DNA of 64,000 nt from Succiniclasticum ruminis DSM 9236 (GCF_900112895.1 NZ_FONL01000010.1:1-64000), one strand, 5' to 3'. Shown: positions 34,471 through 42,202, numbered from the stretch's first letter. Notes: generated by a model from the sequence alone, not told the origin. Translations and numbers: made by a program.

Positions 34471-34488
34471 CTGTGTTTTCTGTTCTGC

Positions 34489-34782
34489 TTATGCGTTCAT
34501 CGCCCATGCAATCGCATGTCCGCCATCCTCGAAAACCTCCTGGCTCATGGCGACCAGGTTCAGACGGCATTCGATTTCGTCCAGCCCGGTCTCTTCCGGA
34601 GTATCAACGAACTCGTAAACGCCTGCGATAAATCCTTTCCATCCCCGGTCGGTGACCAAAACCCTGTCACCCATCTTCAACACCGCACCAACCAGGGCGC
34701 TGACCTTCATGCCAAGGTCTTCCAGCGTGGTGGTTTTCGGCAGGCGGTAGTGGGCCGCCTTGTTTTCTTTGTATTCGTTCAT
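34489..34782 (-). CDS. Hypothetical phage protein
   Basis: The 97-aa protein is not recognised. It contains a beta-rich middle part (RVLVTDRGWKGFIAGVYEFVD) resembling an SH3-like small domain and a C-terminal amphipathic segment ending AIAWAMNA. It is monocistronic, with its own promoter at 34849-34821 and terminator at 34470-34448. This is unusual within the otherwise long operons and suggests independent, perhaps early or lysogenic, expression. Confidence 0.55.
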   Translation of the reverse strand: MNEYKENKAAHYRLPKTTTLEDLGMKVSALVGAVLKMGDRVLVTDRGWKGFIAGVYEFVDTPEETGLDEIECRLNLVAMSQEVFEDGGHAIAWAMNA

Positions 34783-34820
34783 GTTCCTTACCTCCCTGTG
34801 CGTTTTCTTTGGTTAGTGTA

Positions 34821-34849
34821 TATATCACTCTGAAGGCACAGAAAGTCAA
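34821..34849 (-). promoter_or_regulatory. Promoter of the 34782 gene
   Basis: TTGACT (34849-34844) and GATATA (34826-34821) are 17 nt apart. The element matches the promoter at 34254-34226 over about 35 of 40 positions by eye, including the conserved spacer end AGAGT. Confidence 0.65.
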
Positions 34850-34850
34850 G

Positions 34851-35117
34851 TCATTTCTTCAAAATATTATTACTATCGTCAATCATCTTCAGTTTTTCAT
34901 TCCGGCTCATAGTGTGCTTAATATGCCACTCCCGGCTCAAGGCTTCATGTTTAGTATCAAAGGCTTCCGCATAAACCAATCGGCAGGGCCCCCGGGAACG
35001 CGTGTACTTCGCCCCCTCCCCTGCGTTATGGGACGCCAGCCGTTTTTCCAGATCATCAGTGAAACCCGTATATAAAGATTTATCCGCACACTCTAACATA
35101 TATACGTAAAAAGCCAT
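34851..35117 (-). CDS. GIY-YIG family endonuclease
   Basis: This 88-aa protein is a minimal GIY-YIG domain: YVYMLECADKSLYTGFTDD contains the two signature tripeptides in variant form (Y-V-Y and Y-T-G), followed by RLASHNAGEGAKYTRSRGP with the conserved Arg and the YAE-F and EAL-RE region. It is like the YhbQ/UPF0213 group. It could be a stand-alone homing-type nuclease near the methyltransferase genes or a repair-like nuclease. The C-terminal end overlaps the promoter of the next gene. Confidence 0.82.
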   Translation of the reverse strand: MAFYVYMLECADKSLYTGFTDDLEKRLASHNAGEGAKYTRSRGPCRLVYAEAFDTKHEALSREWHIKHTMSRNEKLKMIDDSNNILKK

Positions 35118-35170
35118 TGCACAGTTCCCCTGTTCTGTTTTGGTGATATTATACCACCCGGCTGGAATAA

Positions 35171-35200
35171 GTAAAAGGGCAGCCTGAACTGCCCTTTTAC
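35171..35200 (-). terminator. Strong bidirectional-type terminator
   Basis: GTAAAAGGGCAG (35171-35182) and CTGCCCTTTTAC (35189-35200) are perfect 12-bp arms with a 6-nt loop. The arms supply U-rich flanks on both strands. It ends the methyltransferase transcript. Confidence 0.82.
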
Positions 35201-35219
35201 ACAGTTTCCTTATTTCCCG

Positions 35220-36965
35220 TTAAGTCTCTCCGCAATAATACGCAATGCCCGCCAGCACGAAGAACACGCATGGCAGCGCCACTCCGTTACCCCACATCTT
35301 GTATTCCGCCGAATCGGTATGCGGGTTCTTCAACCATTTGATGACCTGGTTCCGGGTACGTGCCTTCTTGGCAGTTCCCATCACTCGCCTATGCGTCTCG
35401 AACACATCCATCCAGAAGCGGATTTCCTCATCGGTCGGCTCCGGTGTTTCCAAATTAGCACACCACCAGTCCGGAAATCCCTGGAGCCTGGCGCATTCCG
35501 TCGGCGTCAGTCTGCGGACTGCATACCTGAAGTTTATCAATGGGGGATCCTTGTAATCGGTAGCCACCAGCGACCCCACCTTCTCCTTTGCTGCATTTGT
35601 GAAGAACGATGCCTTCGTGGAACAGTAAGTCACCTTTTCCGAGGAGCCCTGGATAGCGACTACTGCTATACCGCCCTGGTTGCTCCCCGGCATGTTCCCG
35701 CCTCTGTCAACGGTCCGGCAGGTGTCGCTTTCATAGGCATGGTTCCGCATGTTCTGCGTCCCGTCTGATGATTGGCGCACGTCAAAGGTCTTCACGGTCT
35801 CCACTACAGCAATTCCACCCTGGTTGCAGGTCGGATTGCCACCGTTGGCATCCAGCGTCCGGGAAGTTTCCGCGTCATAAAACCCGGATTTTGGGTTGTC
35901 CGATTTCATGGAGTTACTGTCCTTGGAACAGATACCGAAAGTGTCATGCTCCACCACAAAAGGCTGGTTGTTCCCTCCAGTTCCGTAAGTGGACAGCACG
36001 GTAGGCGCTGTTTCCACAGGTCCGGTATATCGGGTATCCTGGCTGTGGTTCTCGTACACAGCGGCAGGAACCACCCCGGCACGGAGCGTAGGAGCCGTTT
36101 CAGCCTCATAGCCGATGTTCCCGGCTTTCGCAGAGTGTTCCGTACAGAATCCCGCCGACATCACAACCGGCGGGTGATGTGCTTCAGCGCGGAGTGTGCA
36201 GGTGACGTCCTCCGTCACGCTCATGACCACACCGCCCTGGTCGTTCAGGCAGATAGTTCCGCCTGTCTCTCCAGCGCTGCCTTCAACACGGCAGGTAGTT
36301 CTTTGCCACGCGCGGAAGCCCTCTGCAGAATACCCAGACAAGCCTTCCGACTCAAATAATATTTTTCCGGCACAGTGGCCAGTAAGATGTCCGACAAGAT
36401 AGATGCGTTTTCTGCGCTGGGGCACGCCCCAAGCGTCTGCGTCGAGGACGCGCCAGGCAACGGAGAACCCATCACCCAGGATGCACCCTGCCGGCTCCCA
36501 TTTCGCAGATCCAGGTACTGAAACCGAACCGCCGCAGATGCCGCAGATTTCCTCGAGGACTTTCTGGAAGTCGTCCCCTCCGTGGCTGGAAAAGGCTCCG
36601 GGTACATTTTCCCAAACAATGAACCTTGGATATATTCCATTGGTCTTCTCCCTCATTTCCTTAATGATACGAATGGCCTGATGGAACAGGCCGGACTGAC
36701 TGCCTTCCAGTCCTGCCCGTTTTCCGGCGATAGAAAGGTCGGTGCAAGGGCTGCCGAAGGTGATGATGTCCACCGGTTCCAGTTCACCGCCATCCAATGT
36801 ATTTACATCGCCATAGTGCTTGACGAACGGCAGGCGTTTGGTTGTAACCCGTATCGGGAAAGGTTCAATTTCACTTTGCCACACGGGCTTGATTCCCGCC
36901 AGGATTCCACCCAGCGGAAAGCCTCCGCTCCCGTCAAACAGACTCCCCAGCGTCAGTGTTCCCAT
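35220..36965 (-). CDS. DNA (cytosine-5) methyltransferase
   Basis: The product is about 581 aa from the ATG at 36965 (GGAGG site, 6-nt spacer). Motif I is LGSLFDGSGGFPLGG, motif IV has the catalytic Cys in FGSPCTDLS (Cys 74), and motif VI is WENVPG. A long central target-recognition region (about 225-430) contains internal repeats ending in NQGGIAVV. The C-terminal part has RRLTPTECARLQGFP and the late NQVIKW motif. It would make 5-methylcytosine in phage and host DNA and could protect against restriction. It overlaps the N4/N6 methyltransferase gene by 32 nt. Note the McrBC locus at 60-63.7 kb. Confidence 0.93.
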   Translation of the reverse strand: MGTLTLGSLFDGSGGFPLGGILAGIKPVWQSEIEPFPIRVTTKRLPFVKHYGDVNTLDGGELEPVDIITFGSPCTDLSIAGKRAGLEGSQSGLFHQAIRIIKEMREKTNGIYPRFIVWENVPGAFSSHGGDDFQKVLEEICGICGGSVSVPGSAKWEPAGCILGDGFSVAWRVLDADAWGVPQRRKRIYLVGHLTGHCAGKILFESEGLSGYSAEGFRAWQRTTCRVEGSAGETGGTICLNDQGGVVMSVTEDVTCTLRAEAHHPPVVMSAGFCTEHSAKAGNIGYEAETAPTLRAGVVPAAVYENHSQDTRYTGPVETAPTVLSTYGTGGNNQPFVVEHDTFGICSKDSNSMKSDNPKSGFYDAETSRTLDANGGNPTCNQGGIAVVETVKTFDVRQSSDGTQNMRNHAYESDTCRTVDRGGNMPGSNQGGIAVVAIQGSSEKVTYCSTKASFFTNAAKEKVGSLVATDYKDPPLINFRYAVRRLTPTECARLQGFPDWWCANLETPEPTDEEIRFWMDVFETHRRVMGTAKKARTRNQVIKWLKNPHTDSAEYKMWGNGVALPCVFFVLAGIAYYCGET

Positions 36966-38193
36966 CCTTAACCTCCAATTCGTCATACCGGTAGGTCAAG
37001 CCATCCCGGACGACTTCTACATTTTCGGAACTGCCCACCTGCTCGATGTACCGTTTCACTATCACATCGCAGAATTTTTCGTCCAGCTCTATGGTGTAGC
37101 AAATCCGGTCGGTCTGCTCACAGGCAATGAGCGTAGAACCGCTGCCACCGAACGGATCCAAGACATTAAAGTTGGACATGCTGGAATTCAGGATCGGATA
37201 CGCCAACAGCGGCACCGGCTTCATGGTCGGATGATCCGCATTCTTCTTCGGTTTGTCAAACTCCCAAATTGTTGATTCTTTTCGTCCTGTGTACCATTCA
37301 TGTTTGCCGGTTTTCTTCCAGCCGAACAGGATGGGTTCGTGCTTCCACTGATACGGAGACCTGCCCAAAACGAGGCTTTGCTTGACCCAGATGCAGGTTC
37401 CGGACAAATAAAAACCCGCATCGCTAAAAGCTTTGCGGAAGTTGAGTCCCTCTGTATCTGCGTGGAACACATAGATGCTGGCATTGTCCGTCATCACCTG
37501 TTCCATATTTGTAAAGGCCGCCAACAGGAACTGATAAAAGTCATCGTTGTTCATGTTGTCGTTCTTGATTTTTCCGGCGGTGCCTTCGTAGTTGACGTTG
37601 TACGGAGGGTCGGTCACCACCAGGTTCGCCCTGTGACCACACATCAATGCGTCATAAGATTTCTCGTCCGTGCTGTCCCCGCAGTACAGCCGGTGCCGGC
37701 CTAATTTCCACAGGTCGCCACGCCGGGTCATGCAGGGTTTCTTCAGTTCTGCGTCAACATCAAAATCATCATCCTTGACGCCATTTTTTATATCGTCTTT
37801 AAACAGATCATCCAATTCCGCTGCCTCAAAGCCGGTAAGCGACACATCAAAGTCCGCTGCCTGCAAATCGTAAATCAGTGCCTGCAACTTTCCTTTGTCC
37901 CAATCGCCGCTGATTTTGTTCAACGCTACGTTGAGCGCCTTTTCCTTTTCCGGTGGGAAGTCCACTACTACACAGTCCAATTCAGTAATGCCCAAGTCGC
38001 GCAGCACTTTCCAGCGTTGGTGGCCTCCAACGATGTTCCCTGTCTGTTTGTTCCAAATCACCGGCTCCACGTAACCGAATTCCTGAATACTGCGTTTCAG
38101 CTTTTCATACTCCGGGTCACCCGGCTGCAAGTCCTTCCTTGGGTTATAGTCCGCCGGGATAAGCTCGTCCAGCTTTTTTGTGATGATTTCCAT
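36934..38193 (-). CDS. ParB-domain N4/N6 DNA methyltransferase
   Basis: This 419-aa fusion starts with a ParB/sulfiredoxin-like domain (about 1-100; GGHQR at 56-60), followed by an amino-methyltransferase. The latter has motif IV DPPY (195-198) and the SAM-binding FGGSGST motif near 350, followed by IELDEKFCDVIVKRY. This order (catalytic motif before SAM motif) is the beta class, acting on adenine N6 or cytosine N4. It forms a coupled pair with the C5 methyltransferase. The ParB part may bind DNA or nucleotide. Confidence 0.92.
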   Translation of the reverse strand: MEIITKKLDELIPADYNPRKDLQPGDPEYEKLKRSIQEFGYVEPVIWNKQTGNIVGGHQRWKVLRDLGITELDCVVVDFPPEKEKALNVALNKISGDWDKGKLQALIYDLQAADFDVSLTGFEAAELDDLFKDDIKNGVKDDDFDVDAELKKPCMTRRGDLWKLGRHRLYCGDSTDEKSYDALMCGHRANLVVTDPPYNVNYEGTAGKIKNDNMNNDDFYQFLLAAFTNMEQVMTDNASIYVFHADTEGLNFRKAFSDAGFYLSGTCIWVKQSLVLGRSPYQWKHEPILFGWKKTGKHEWYTGRKESTIWEFDKPKKNADHPTMKPVPLLAYPILNSSMSNFNVLDPFGGSGSTLIACEQTDRICYTIELDEKFCDVIVKRYIEQVGSSENVEVVRDGLTYRYDELEVKDGNTDAGESV

Positions 38194-38229
38194 CCTGCCT
38201 CCTTCTCGGCAGGAGTGGTCACCCGCCGA

Positions 38230-38622
38230 CTAATATGTAATAGTTTTAATTCGCAATCCGTACTTTTCCGCAAGCCGAACCATCGATGCCGTTCCCCGGC
38301 TTTTCCCGTCCCAGAATGCAACGAGCATCCCGTCACGTTCTGTGGCATATTCCGCCATCTTCCGGTTGCGGATAGGCCCCGCGGCCTTCCCGTATGCCAA
38401 CCAGTCAGCCGGAAACCGTTTCACCGGAATCCCATGCTCCGTTGCGTAATGTTCGCCCAGGGCATCCGCCCCACGGCAGCATCCCGATACGATTTGCACT
38501 TCGGAAAATGTGTATTTTTCCAGAACCGCGTCCAGGGTTTGCGACAGGAGTGCATAGTCTGTGAAATCCCGTCCTCCCGCCACGATGATCCTGACCTGTT
38601 TACCAAATAATGTAGTAGTCAT
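38230..38622 (-). CDS. DUF2493/SLOG-family nucleotide-binding protein
   Basis: The product, about 130 aa from the ATG at 38622 (AAAAGGAGG site), has a Rossmann-like core. It starts with RIIVAGGRDFTDY, then SGCCRGADALGEHYA and the terminal FWDGKSRGTASMVRLA, the classical DUF2493/YspA pattern of the SLOG superfamily. These proteins bind nucleotides or derivatives and occur in phages and in defence or signalling contexts. Its role here is unknown; it lies in the operon between the two ParB-domain genes. Confidence 0.85.
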   Translation of the reverse strand: MTTTLFGKQVRIIVAGGRDFTDYALLSQTLDAVLEKYTFSEVQIVSGCCRGADALGEHYATEHGIPVKRFPADWLAYGKAAGPIRNRKMAEYATERDGMLVAFWDGKSRGTASMVRLAEKYGLRIKTITY

Positions 38623-38707
38623 GTGTATGCCCTCCTTTTCCGGGTCAGACACATATTCCCGTACTATCCGGTAAATAGCAAGTCAGTTTTCAAGTATACT
38701 TTCTGTG

Positions 38708-39601
38708 TCACTGGTTCCGTATGGCTACCACAACAAGCACCGTGTGGCCTTTCTCGAGCAAAAGCTGCCGCGTCTCCCGGATGGTGATGCCTGTCGTGAT
38801 GATGTCATCAAACAGGATGACGTTCGGTTCCACGGGGTCGCGGTTCAGGATGAACTCCGGCTCGATGCGGCTCCGGTTCTTTGTCAGTACCACATCCTCA
38901 TAAAACTGGATGCCCAGTTCCTCTTCCGCCAACTTGCATATCTCGGTAGCGAAGTGGAAACCCGTCTGGTGCCGTCTCCGTGGGGTTGTACATAAACACC
39001 AGCGATTTCGGGCAAGGTTGTCACCCAGGCTGCGTTCCAGGTAGTCCGCAAGGTTGAAGGCGAACGGCCGTACCGCACTCGGGTCAGCCTTGATCTCTTC
39101 CAGCGGCCTGCCTTTCTTCCCCGTCGCGAAAAACGTGGTATAAAAAAAGCCGGCCTTTTCCCGCGTCACTATGTGCTGTTTCATGTCGCACAGCTTTGCG
39201 GAAACTTTCCAGCTTTCCCGTTTCGTGTATTCATTTGGATTTTCGAAGCCGAATTGGCTCATATCAAGACTGATGTCATCCAGTTCTGCCGCCAACAGGT
39301 CGTTCAGCCACAGGGAATCTTCCCCGGCTTTGTTGTCTGCCAGCCGATACGCCTTCGCCTGTTCCGGCGTCAGGTTCCTTGCGTAGATGACCGGGACTGT
39401 CGGAAGCCCCAGCTTCTTTGCCGCCCGATAACGGGTGTGGCCGGCAAGGATGATGCCGTGGTCGTCACAGACGATAGGCTGGAGGAAACCGAACTCCCGG
39501 ATACTCTCCGCCACCTTATCCACCGATTTGGTGTTGTCCCTGGGATTGTTCCCATACGGATATATCGTCCCTATTGGCACCTGTTGCATCTGCTGTGCCA
39601 T
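38708..39601 (-). CDS. ParB-like domain fused to phosphoribosyltransferase
   Basis: The 297-aa protein starts with a ParB-like domain (about 1-105; NNPRDN, IILAGHTRYRAAKKLG and YRLADNKAGEDS). A middle linker (about 105-200) and a type I phosphoribosyltransferase domain follow, with the PRPP-binding loop VILFDDIITTG (about 263-273). PRTases transfer ribose-5-phosphate to bases; ParB domains can hydrolyse CTP or ATP. The combination suggests nucleotide or base metabolism linked to DNA, or a sensor. It overlaps the next upstream small gene. Function is inference; both domain calls rest on clear motifs. Confidence 0.82.
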   Translation of the reverse strand: MAQQMQQVPIGTIYPYGNNPRDNTKSVDKVAESIREFGFLQPIVCDDHGIILAGHTRYRAAKKLGLPTVPVIYARNLTPEQAKAYRLADNKAGEDSLWLNDLLAAELDDISLDMSQFGFENPNEYTKRESWKVSAKLCDMKQHIVTREKAGFFYTTFFATGKKGRPLEEIKADPSAVRPFAFNLADYLERSLGDNLARNRWCLCTTPRRRHQTGFHFATEICKLAEEELGIQFYEDVVLTKNRSRIEPEFILNRDPVEPNVILFDDIITTGITIRETRQLLLEKGHTVLVVVAIRNQ

Positions 39602-39762
39602 GTGTGTACCTCTCTTTGTTCTTTTCGAAGCAGCCGCTGCAGCCCTTTTTCCGCTTCAGCCACATTGCCTTTGACGGCCTGCCCTTTCAAAGTTCTGTAC
39701 TGTTGTGGCGTCAGATATTTTTTGCACAGCTTCAGCTGATGCATAAACTCATACACGTTCAT
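39571..39762 (-). CDS. Small hypothetical phage protein
   Basis: From the ATG at 39762 (ATGA overlap with the small terminase stop) the 63-aa product begins MNVYEFMHQLKLCKKYLTPQ and is basic and helical. It resembles small proteins next to terminase genes of Firmicute phages; no function is known. It overlaps the ParB-PRTase start by 31 nt. Confidence 0.6.
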   Translation of the reverse strand: MNVYEFMHQLKLCKKYLTPQQYRTLKGQAVKGNVAEAEKGLQRLLRKEQREVHTWHSRCNRCQ

Positions 39763-40316
39763 CCCATACGCCCCTTCCTGGCCATCAGCAGTTTTTCCAT
39801 CAAATCGTCCTGTGGACTTTCCCCGCCATACTCGCTGGCGCAGTTCTCTTTCACGATTTGGAATATCTCCATCCAAATCCGGTTCGCCTGGGATTTGTAG
39901 TCCTCCCCCATGGCCACGAACGGGCTTCTCTGCGCCTTGCCCGTTGTGGGATGCTTCGCAAGGTGACCAAATTCCGTCACCGCTGCCTCACACTGCATCC
40001 ACCGGGCATAACTCATGGAATACATTTCTAAAAGCTGCTTTGAAATTAAAGAGGAGCAACCCCTTTCATGGAGCCACTCCCACGCTTCTTTATATATTTC
40101 ATCCGCCTGCAGCGGTTTTCCGTCTTTTTGTACCGCCGACAACATTTCGGAAGGCTTCGGCATCTCCTGCCCTTCCAGCTCGGCTGCGTTATCAAAATTT
40201 ATGACCGTGATGGTGCGTTTACCAGGGTTGCCTTCCATAATCTTGTCCGCCAGCGGCTTTTTCTTCGCCCCGGCACCTGGCCTGGCACCTCCACGGTTCG
40301 TTCCGTCCTTCGCCAA
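39759..40316 (-). CDS. terS: Terminase small subunit (P27-like)
   Basis: The 185-aa protein begins GGARPGAGAKKKPLADKIMEGNPGKR (signature given in part) and continues with helical DNA-binding parts, including SPFVAMGEDYKSQANRIWMEI. This matches the P27 family of small terminases used by HK97-like phages. It recognises the packaging site. It sits directly after an HNH endonuclease gene, as usual for this phage type, but 7 kb from terL. Confidence 0.85.
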   Translation of the reverse strand: MAKDGTNRGGARPGAGAKKKPLADKIMEGNPGKRTITVINFDNAAELEGQEMPKPSEMLSAVQKDGKPLQADEIYKEAWEWLHERGCSSLISKQLLEMYSMSYARWMQCEAAVTEFGHLAKHPTTGKAQRSPFVAMGEDYKSQANRIWMEIFQIVKENCASEYGGESPQDDLMEKLLMARKGRMG

Positions 40317-40439
40317 ATTTCATCAACTCCTGTTCCTGGGACCTATTACCCTGTTTGATTCTGCGTTTTTGTTTACGCGACCCCCCGCCCGGTCTGATTT
40401 CCAGCCTCCCTTGAGGTCAGGAACCCCCCTGGGGTGCGT

Positions 40440-40820
40440 TTAAATGCCCGAGCATTTGCCCCGGTACTTACGGAACCTGTCTCCCATCTCCACGCTTATC
40501 CTGGAGTGGCAGGGTTTGCACAGCGCCATAAGGTTCTCCTCGTCGTTCGTACCACCGTGACCCAGGGGAAGGATGTGGTGGACCTCCGTCGCCACGGTCA
40601 GCCTGCCTTCCTTCCTGCACTGCTCACACAGAGGGTGTGCGGCAAGGAACCTGGCACGGATCTTCTGCCATGCGCTGCCGTACCTCCTCTTCGCCACAGG
40701 GTCACGGCCATACTTCTCGTAGCGCCTGCTCTCCAGCTTCCTGTGCTCCTCGCAGTACCGTTCATCCGTCAGTCGCGGGCAGCCTGGGTACCGGCACGGG
40801 TGCTTCGGCTTCCTCGGCAT
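40440..40820 (-). CDS. HNH endonuclease (packaging-associated)
   Basis: The product, about 126 aa from the ATG at 40820 (GGAGGT site, 8-nt spacer), has zinc-ligand pairs (CRYPGCPRLTDERYCEEH and CEQCRKEGR) and the HNH core ATEVHHILPLGHGGTNDEENL with a closing CKPCHSR. In HK97-like phages an HNH protein next to terS works with the terminase in cutting at cos. The neighbourhood fits that role. Confidence 0.9.
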   Translation of the reverse strand: MPRKPKHPCRYPGCPRLTDERYCEEHRKLESRRYEKYGRDPVAKRRYGSAWQKIRARFLAAHPLCEQCRKEGRLTVATEVHHILPLGHGGTNDEENLMALCKPCHSRISVEMGDRFRKYRGKCSGI

Positions 40821-40840
40821 CCCCATCACCTCCGGGCATA

Positions 40841-40876
40841 GAAAAAGCCCACGGAAGATTCGCTCTCCCGCGGGCC
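40841..40876 (-). terminator. Terminator upstream of the HNH gene
   Basis: On the minus strand GCCCGCGGGA pairs with TCCGTGGGC (one bulge), followed by TTTTTC. The hairpin overlaps the leader of the HNH gene and would separate it from the dyad-rich region. Confidence 0.55.
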
Positions 40877-40936
40877 GCTCCATATTCTCATACTTTTGTC
40901 ATTATAATTATATCACAAACCCTGTGTGCAAATCTC

Positions 40937-40998
40937 TGCAAAAAGGTGAAAGGTTTCATTTTTTTCTAAAACTCATCACCATTTTGCACCTTTTTGCA
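40937..40998. repeat. 12-bp inverted repeat pair
   Basis: TGCAAAAAGGTG (40937-40948) and CACCTTTTTGCA (40987-40998) are perfect inverted copies 38 nt apart. Confidence 0.7.
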
Positions 40999-41065
40999 CA
41001 CTGCGAAACATGGTCTGTTTCCCATCACCAACTGTGCCAGGAACTGTCAGAAGCAAAAGTGCTTC

Positions 41066-41217
41066 AAACCCAGTAACCACGGGCTTATGTCATACTTTGA
41101 CAGTGCTATCCTTAACTTTTACTATAGGGATTTTTTATTTTTCCCCTATAAAAGTTATATATAAGAGTGTCAGACAGTGACATAAGTAGTGCCAAACCCT
41201 AGATGGTTACTGGCTTT
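41066..41217. repeat. Nested 150-bp inverted repeat (MITE- or cos-like)
   Basis: The outer arms AAACCCAGTAACCA (41066-41079) and TGGTTACTGGCTTT (41204-41217) match at 13 of 14 positions. Inside, CTTATGTCA (41084-41092) pairs with TGACATAAG (41178-41186). In the centre, AACTTTTACTATAGGGA (41114-41130) pairs imperfectly with TCCCCTATAAAAGTT (41142-41156). Confidence 0.65.
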
Positions 41218-41252
41218 GACACAGTTTCATAAATTGATTCGTGCGACATATT

Positions 41253-41272
41253 ATGACAGTCTATGCTGTCAT
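41253..41272. repeat. Palindrome of the ATGACAG/CTGTCAT type
   Basis: ATGACAG (41253-41259) and CTGTCAT (41266-41272) are perfect 7-bp arms around 6 nt. The same TGACA motif recurs within the larger dyad to the left, suggesting multiple sites for one DNA-binding protein. Confidence 0.55.
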
Positions 41273-41312
41273 ACTTAAATATAGTGTTTTAGCCTGCCTG
41301 TTTCTTGTAGCA

Positions 41313-41345
41313 ACAAAAAACGCCCGCCTCGTTTCCGGAGCGGGC
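41313..41345 (-). terminator. Terminator of the cargo operon
   Basis: GCCCGCCTC and GAGCGGGC (41322-41345) form a GC-rich stem with one bulge; read on the minus strand it is followed by GTTTTTTG. It lies about 235 nt past the stop of the last cargo gene and insulates the operon from the packaging genes. Confidence 0.7.
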
Positions 41346-41580
41346 ATCTTGTCACCTATTATTTTTTCGCTTTCCTCGCGGCTTTCTTTGTGAATTACTC
41401 TTGTGTTATATCACCTGAATAAGAAGGTCATATTTAACCGCAAAGGTTTGAATGTATTTAAGAAAAGACTCCCCACACTAGAAAGGAACATTAAACACCA
41501 AACTCTCAGGCAAATCACCAACAAAATCTTACACAACATCCACAAATTATGGAAAATCCTGTCCAACATTTTGATTCTCC

Positions 41581-42189
41581 TTACACGCTTTTAAATGTAT
41601 CAAAAAATTTATTGTTTTCTTCCATCATCTGCCTGTATTCGGTTATCAAATTATAGAAGGTAGCCCGTTTCAGTCCTGTTTTTTCCAAGAAATCCTTGGA
41701 TGCTATCTTTCCATTTTCCCACTGTTCATATAACTCTGCCCAGTTTTCGGGGAACTCTATGCGGCTTCTCCCCGCGTTTGATTTCCTGTTTTCAGGCATC
41801 TTCACAATCCGTTTCCCAGCCTGCGCCAGGATCGATTGCTGTATCGTCTGCAGGATTGCCTGATTTAACGGTTCTGATACACCCCATATGTATGTCGTCT
41901 TAAAATCATATATGAGCAGGATACGGGGCTTCTTTATAAACCAATCCAACTGCGTGACAACCTCGGCTTCATTCAGACCTAACGACGCGGGATTGGTTAT
42001 GATGCACACATCATCTTCCTGCAGCATGTCCTTCAACTTTTCCAACTCTGCAAAACTCCGCCGTGGCTCACGACTGATATAAATCTCGCGATGCTTATAA
42101 AACACGCCTATGCTCTGCAACACATACTGCAGTTCTTCTATCCTGTCTTCCTGTTTCGCGTAAAGATATATATTTCCTATCCTGTTCAT
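41581..42189 (-). CDS. Resolvase-fold protein without catalytic Ser, with C-terminal HTH
   Basis: The 202-aa product starts at 42189 with a GGTGGTGATTTG leader, 13 nt after the stop of the large PLD/ATPase gene. Its N-terminal part (about 1-100) follows the resolvase fold, but the nucleophile motif is replaced by YLYAKQEDR, with no Ser in the active position. The C-terminal part (about 145-195) resembles the resolvase/Hin HTH (GKIASKDFLEKTGLKRATFYNLI). It is thus likely a DNA-binding regulator or a dead recombinase rather than an active one. It is the third gene of the cargo operon. Confidence 0.65.
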   Translation of the reverse strand: MNRIGNIYLYAKQEDRIEELQYVLQSIGVFYKHREIYISREPRRSFAELEKLKDMLQEDDVCIITNPASLGLNEAEVVTQLDWFIKKPRILLIYDFKTTYIWGVSEPLNQAILQTIQQSILAQAGKRIVKMPENRKSNAGRSRIEFPENWAELYEQWENGKIASKDFLEKTGLKRATFYNLITEYRQMMEENNKFFDTFKSV

Positions 42190-42202
42190 CAAATCACCAC
42201 CT

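Larger units (their letters stand above)
34193..34488 (-). promoter_or_regulatory. Intergenic control region with stacked promoter-like repeats
   Basis: This 296-bp AT-rich gap has three minus-strand TTGACT boxes in direct repeat. They are at 34254-34249 (17-nt spacer to GATATA), 34344-34339 (17-nt spacer to TACAAA) and about 34412-34407 (17-nt spacer to TACGGA). The second and third share GAGATAC before the -10. The terminator of the next gene lies at the right edge. The repeats suggest multiple promoters or operator copies for the operon starting at 34192. Confidence 0.55.
40884..41580. other. Non-coding dyad-rich region (candidate cos or origin)
   Basis: No convincing gene lies here; a 63-codon open frame at 41403-41594 has no ribosome site or domain. 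The stretch contains three nested dyads (40937-40998, 41066-41217, 41253-41272) and repeated TGACAG/CTGTCA half-sites. Because cos sites of HNH/TerS phages lie just upstream of these genes, a packaging site is plausible; a replication origin or operator cluster is the alternative. From 41346 to 41580 I see nothing beyond AT-rich sequence. Confidence 0.4.

Noticed and set aside
41403-41594. 63-codon plus-strand open frame in the dyad-rich gap
   Set aside because: No convincing Shine-Dalgarno, no domain, and it runs against all neighbouring transcription.
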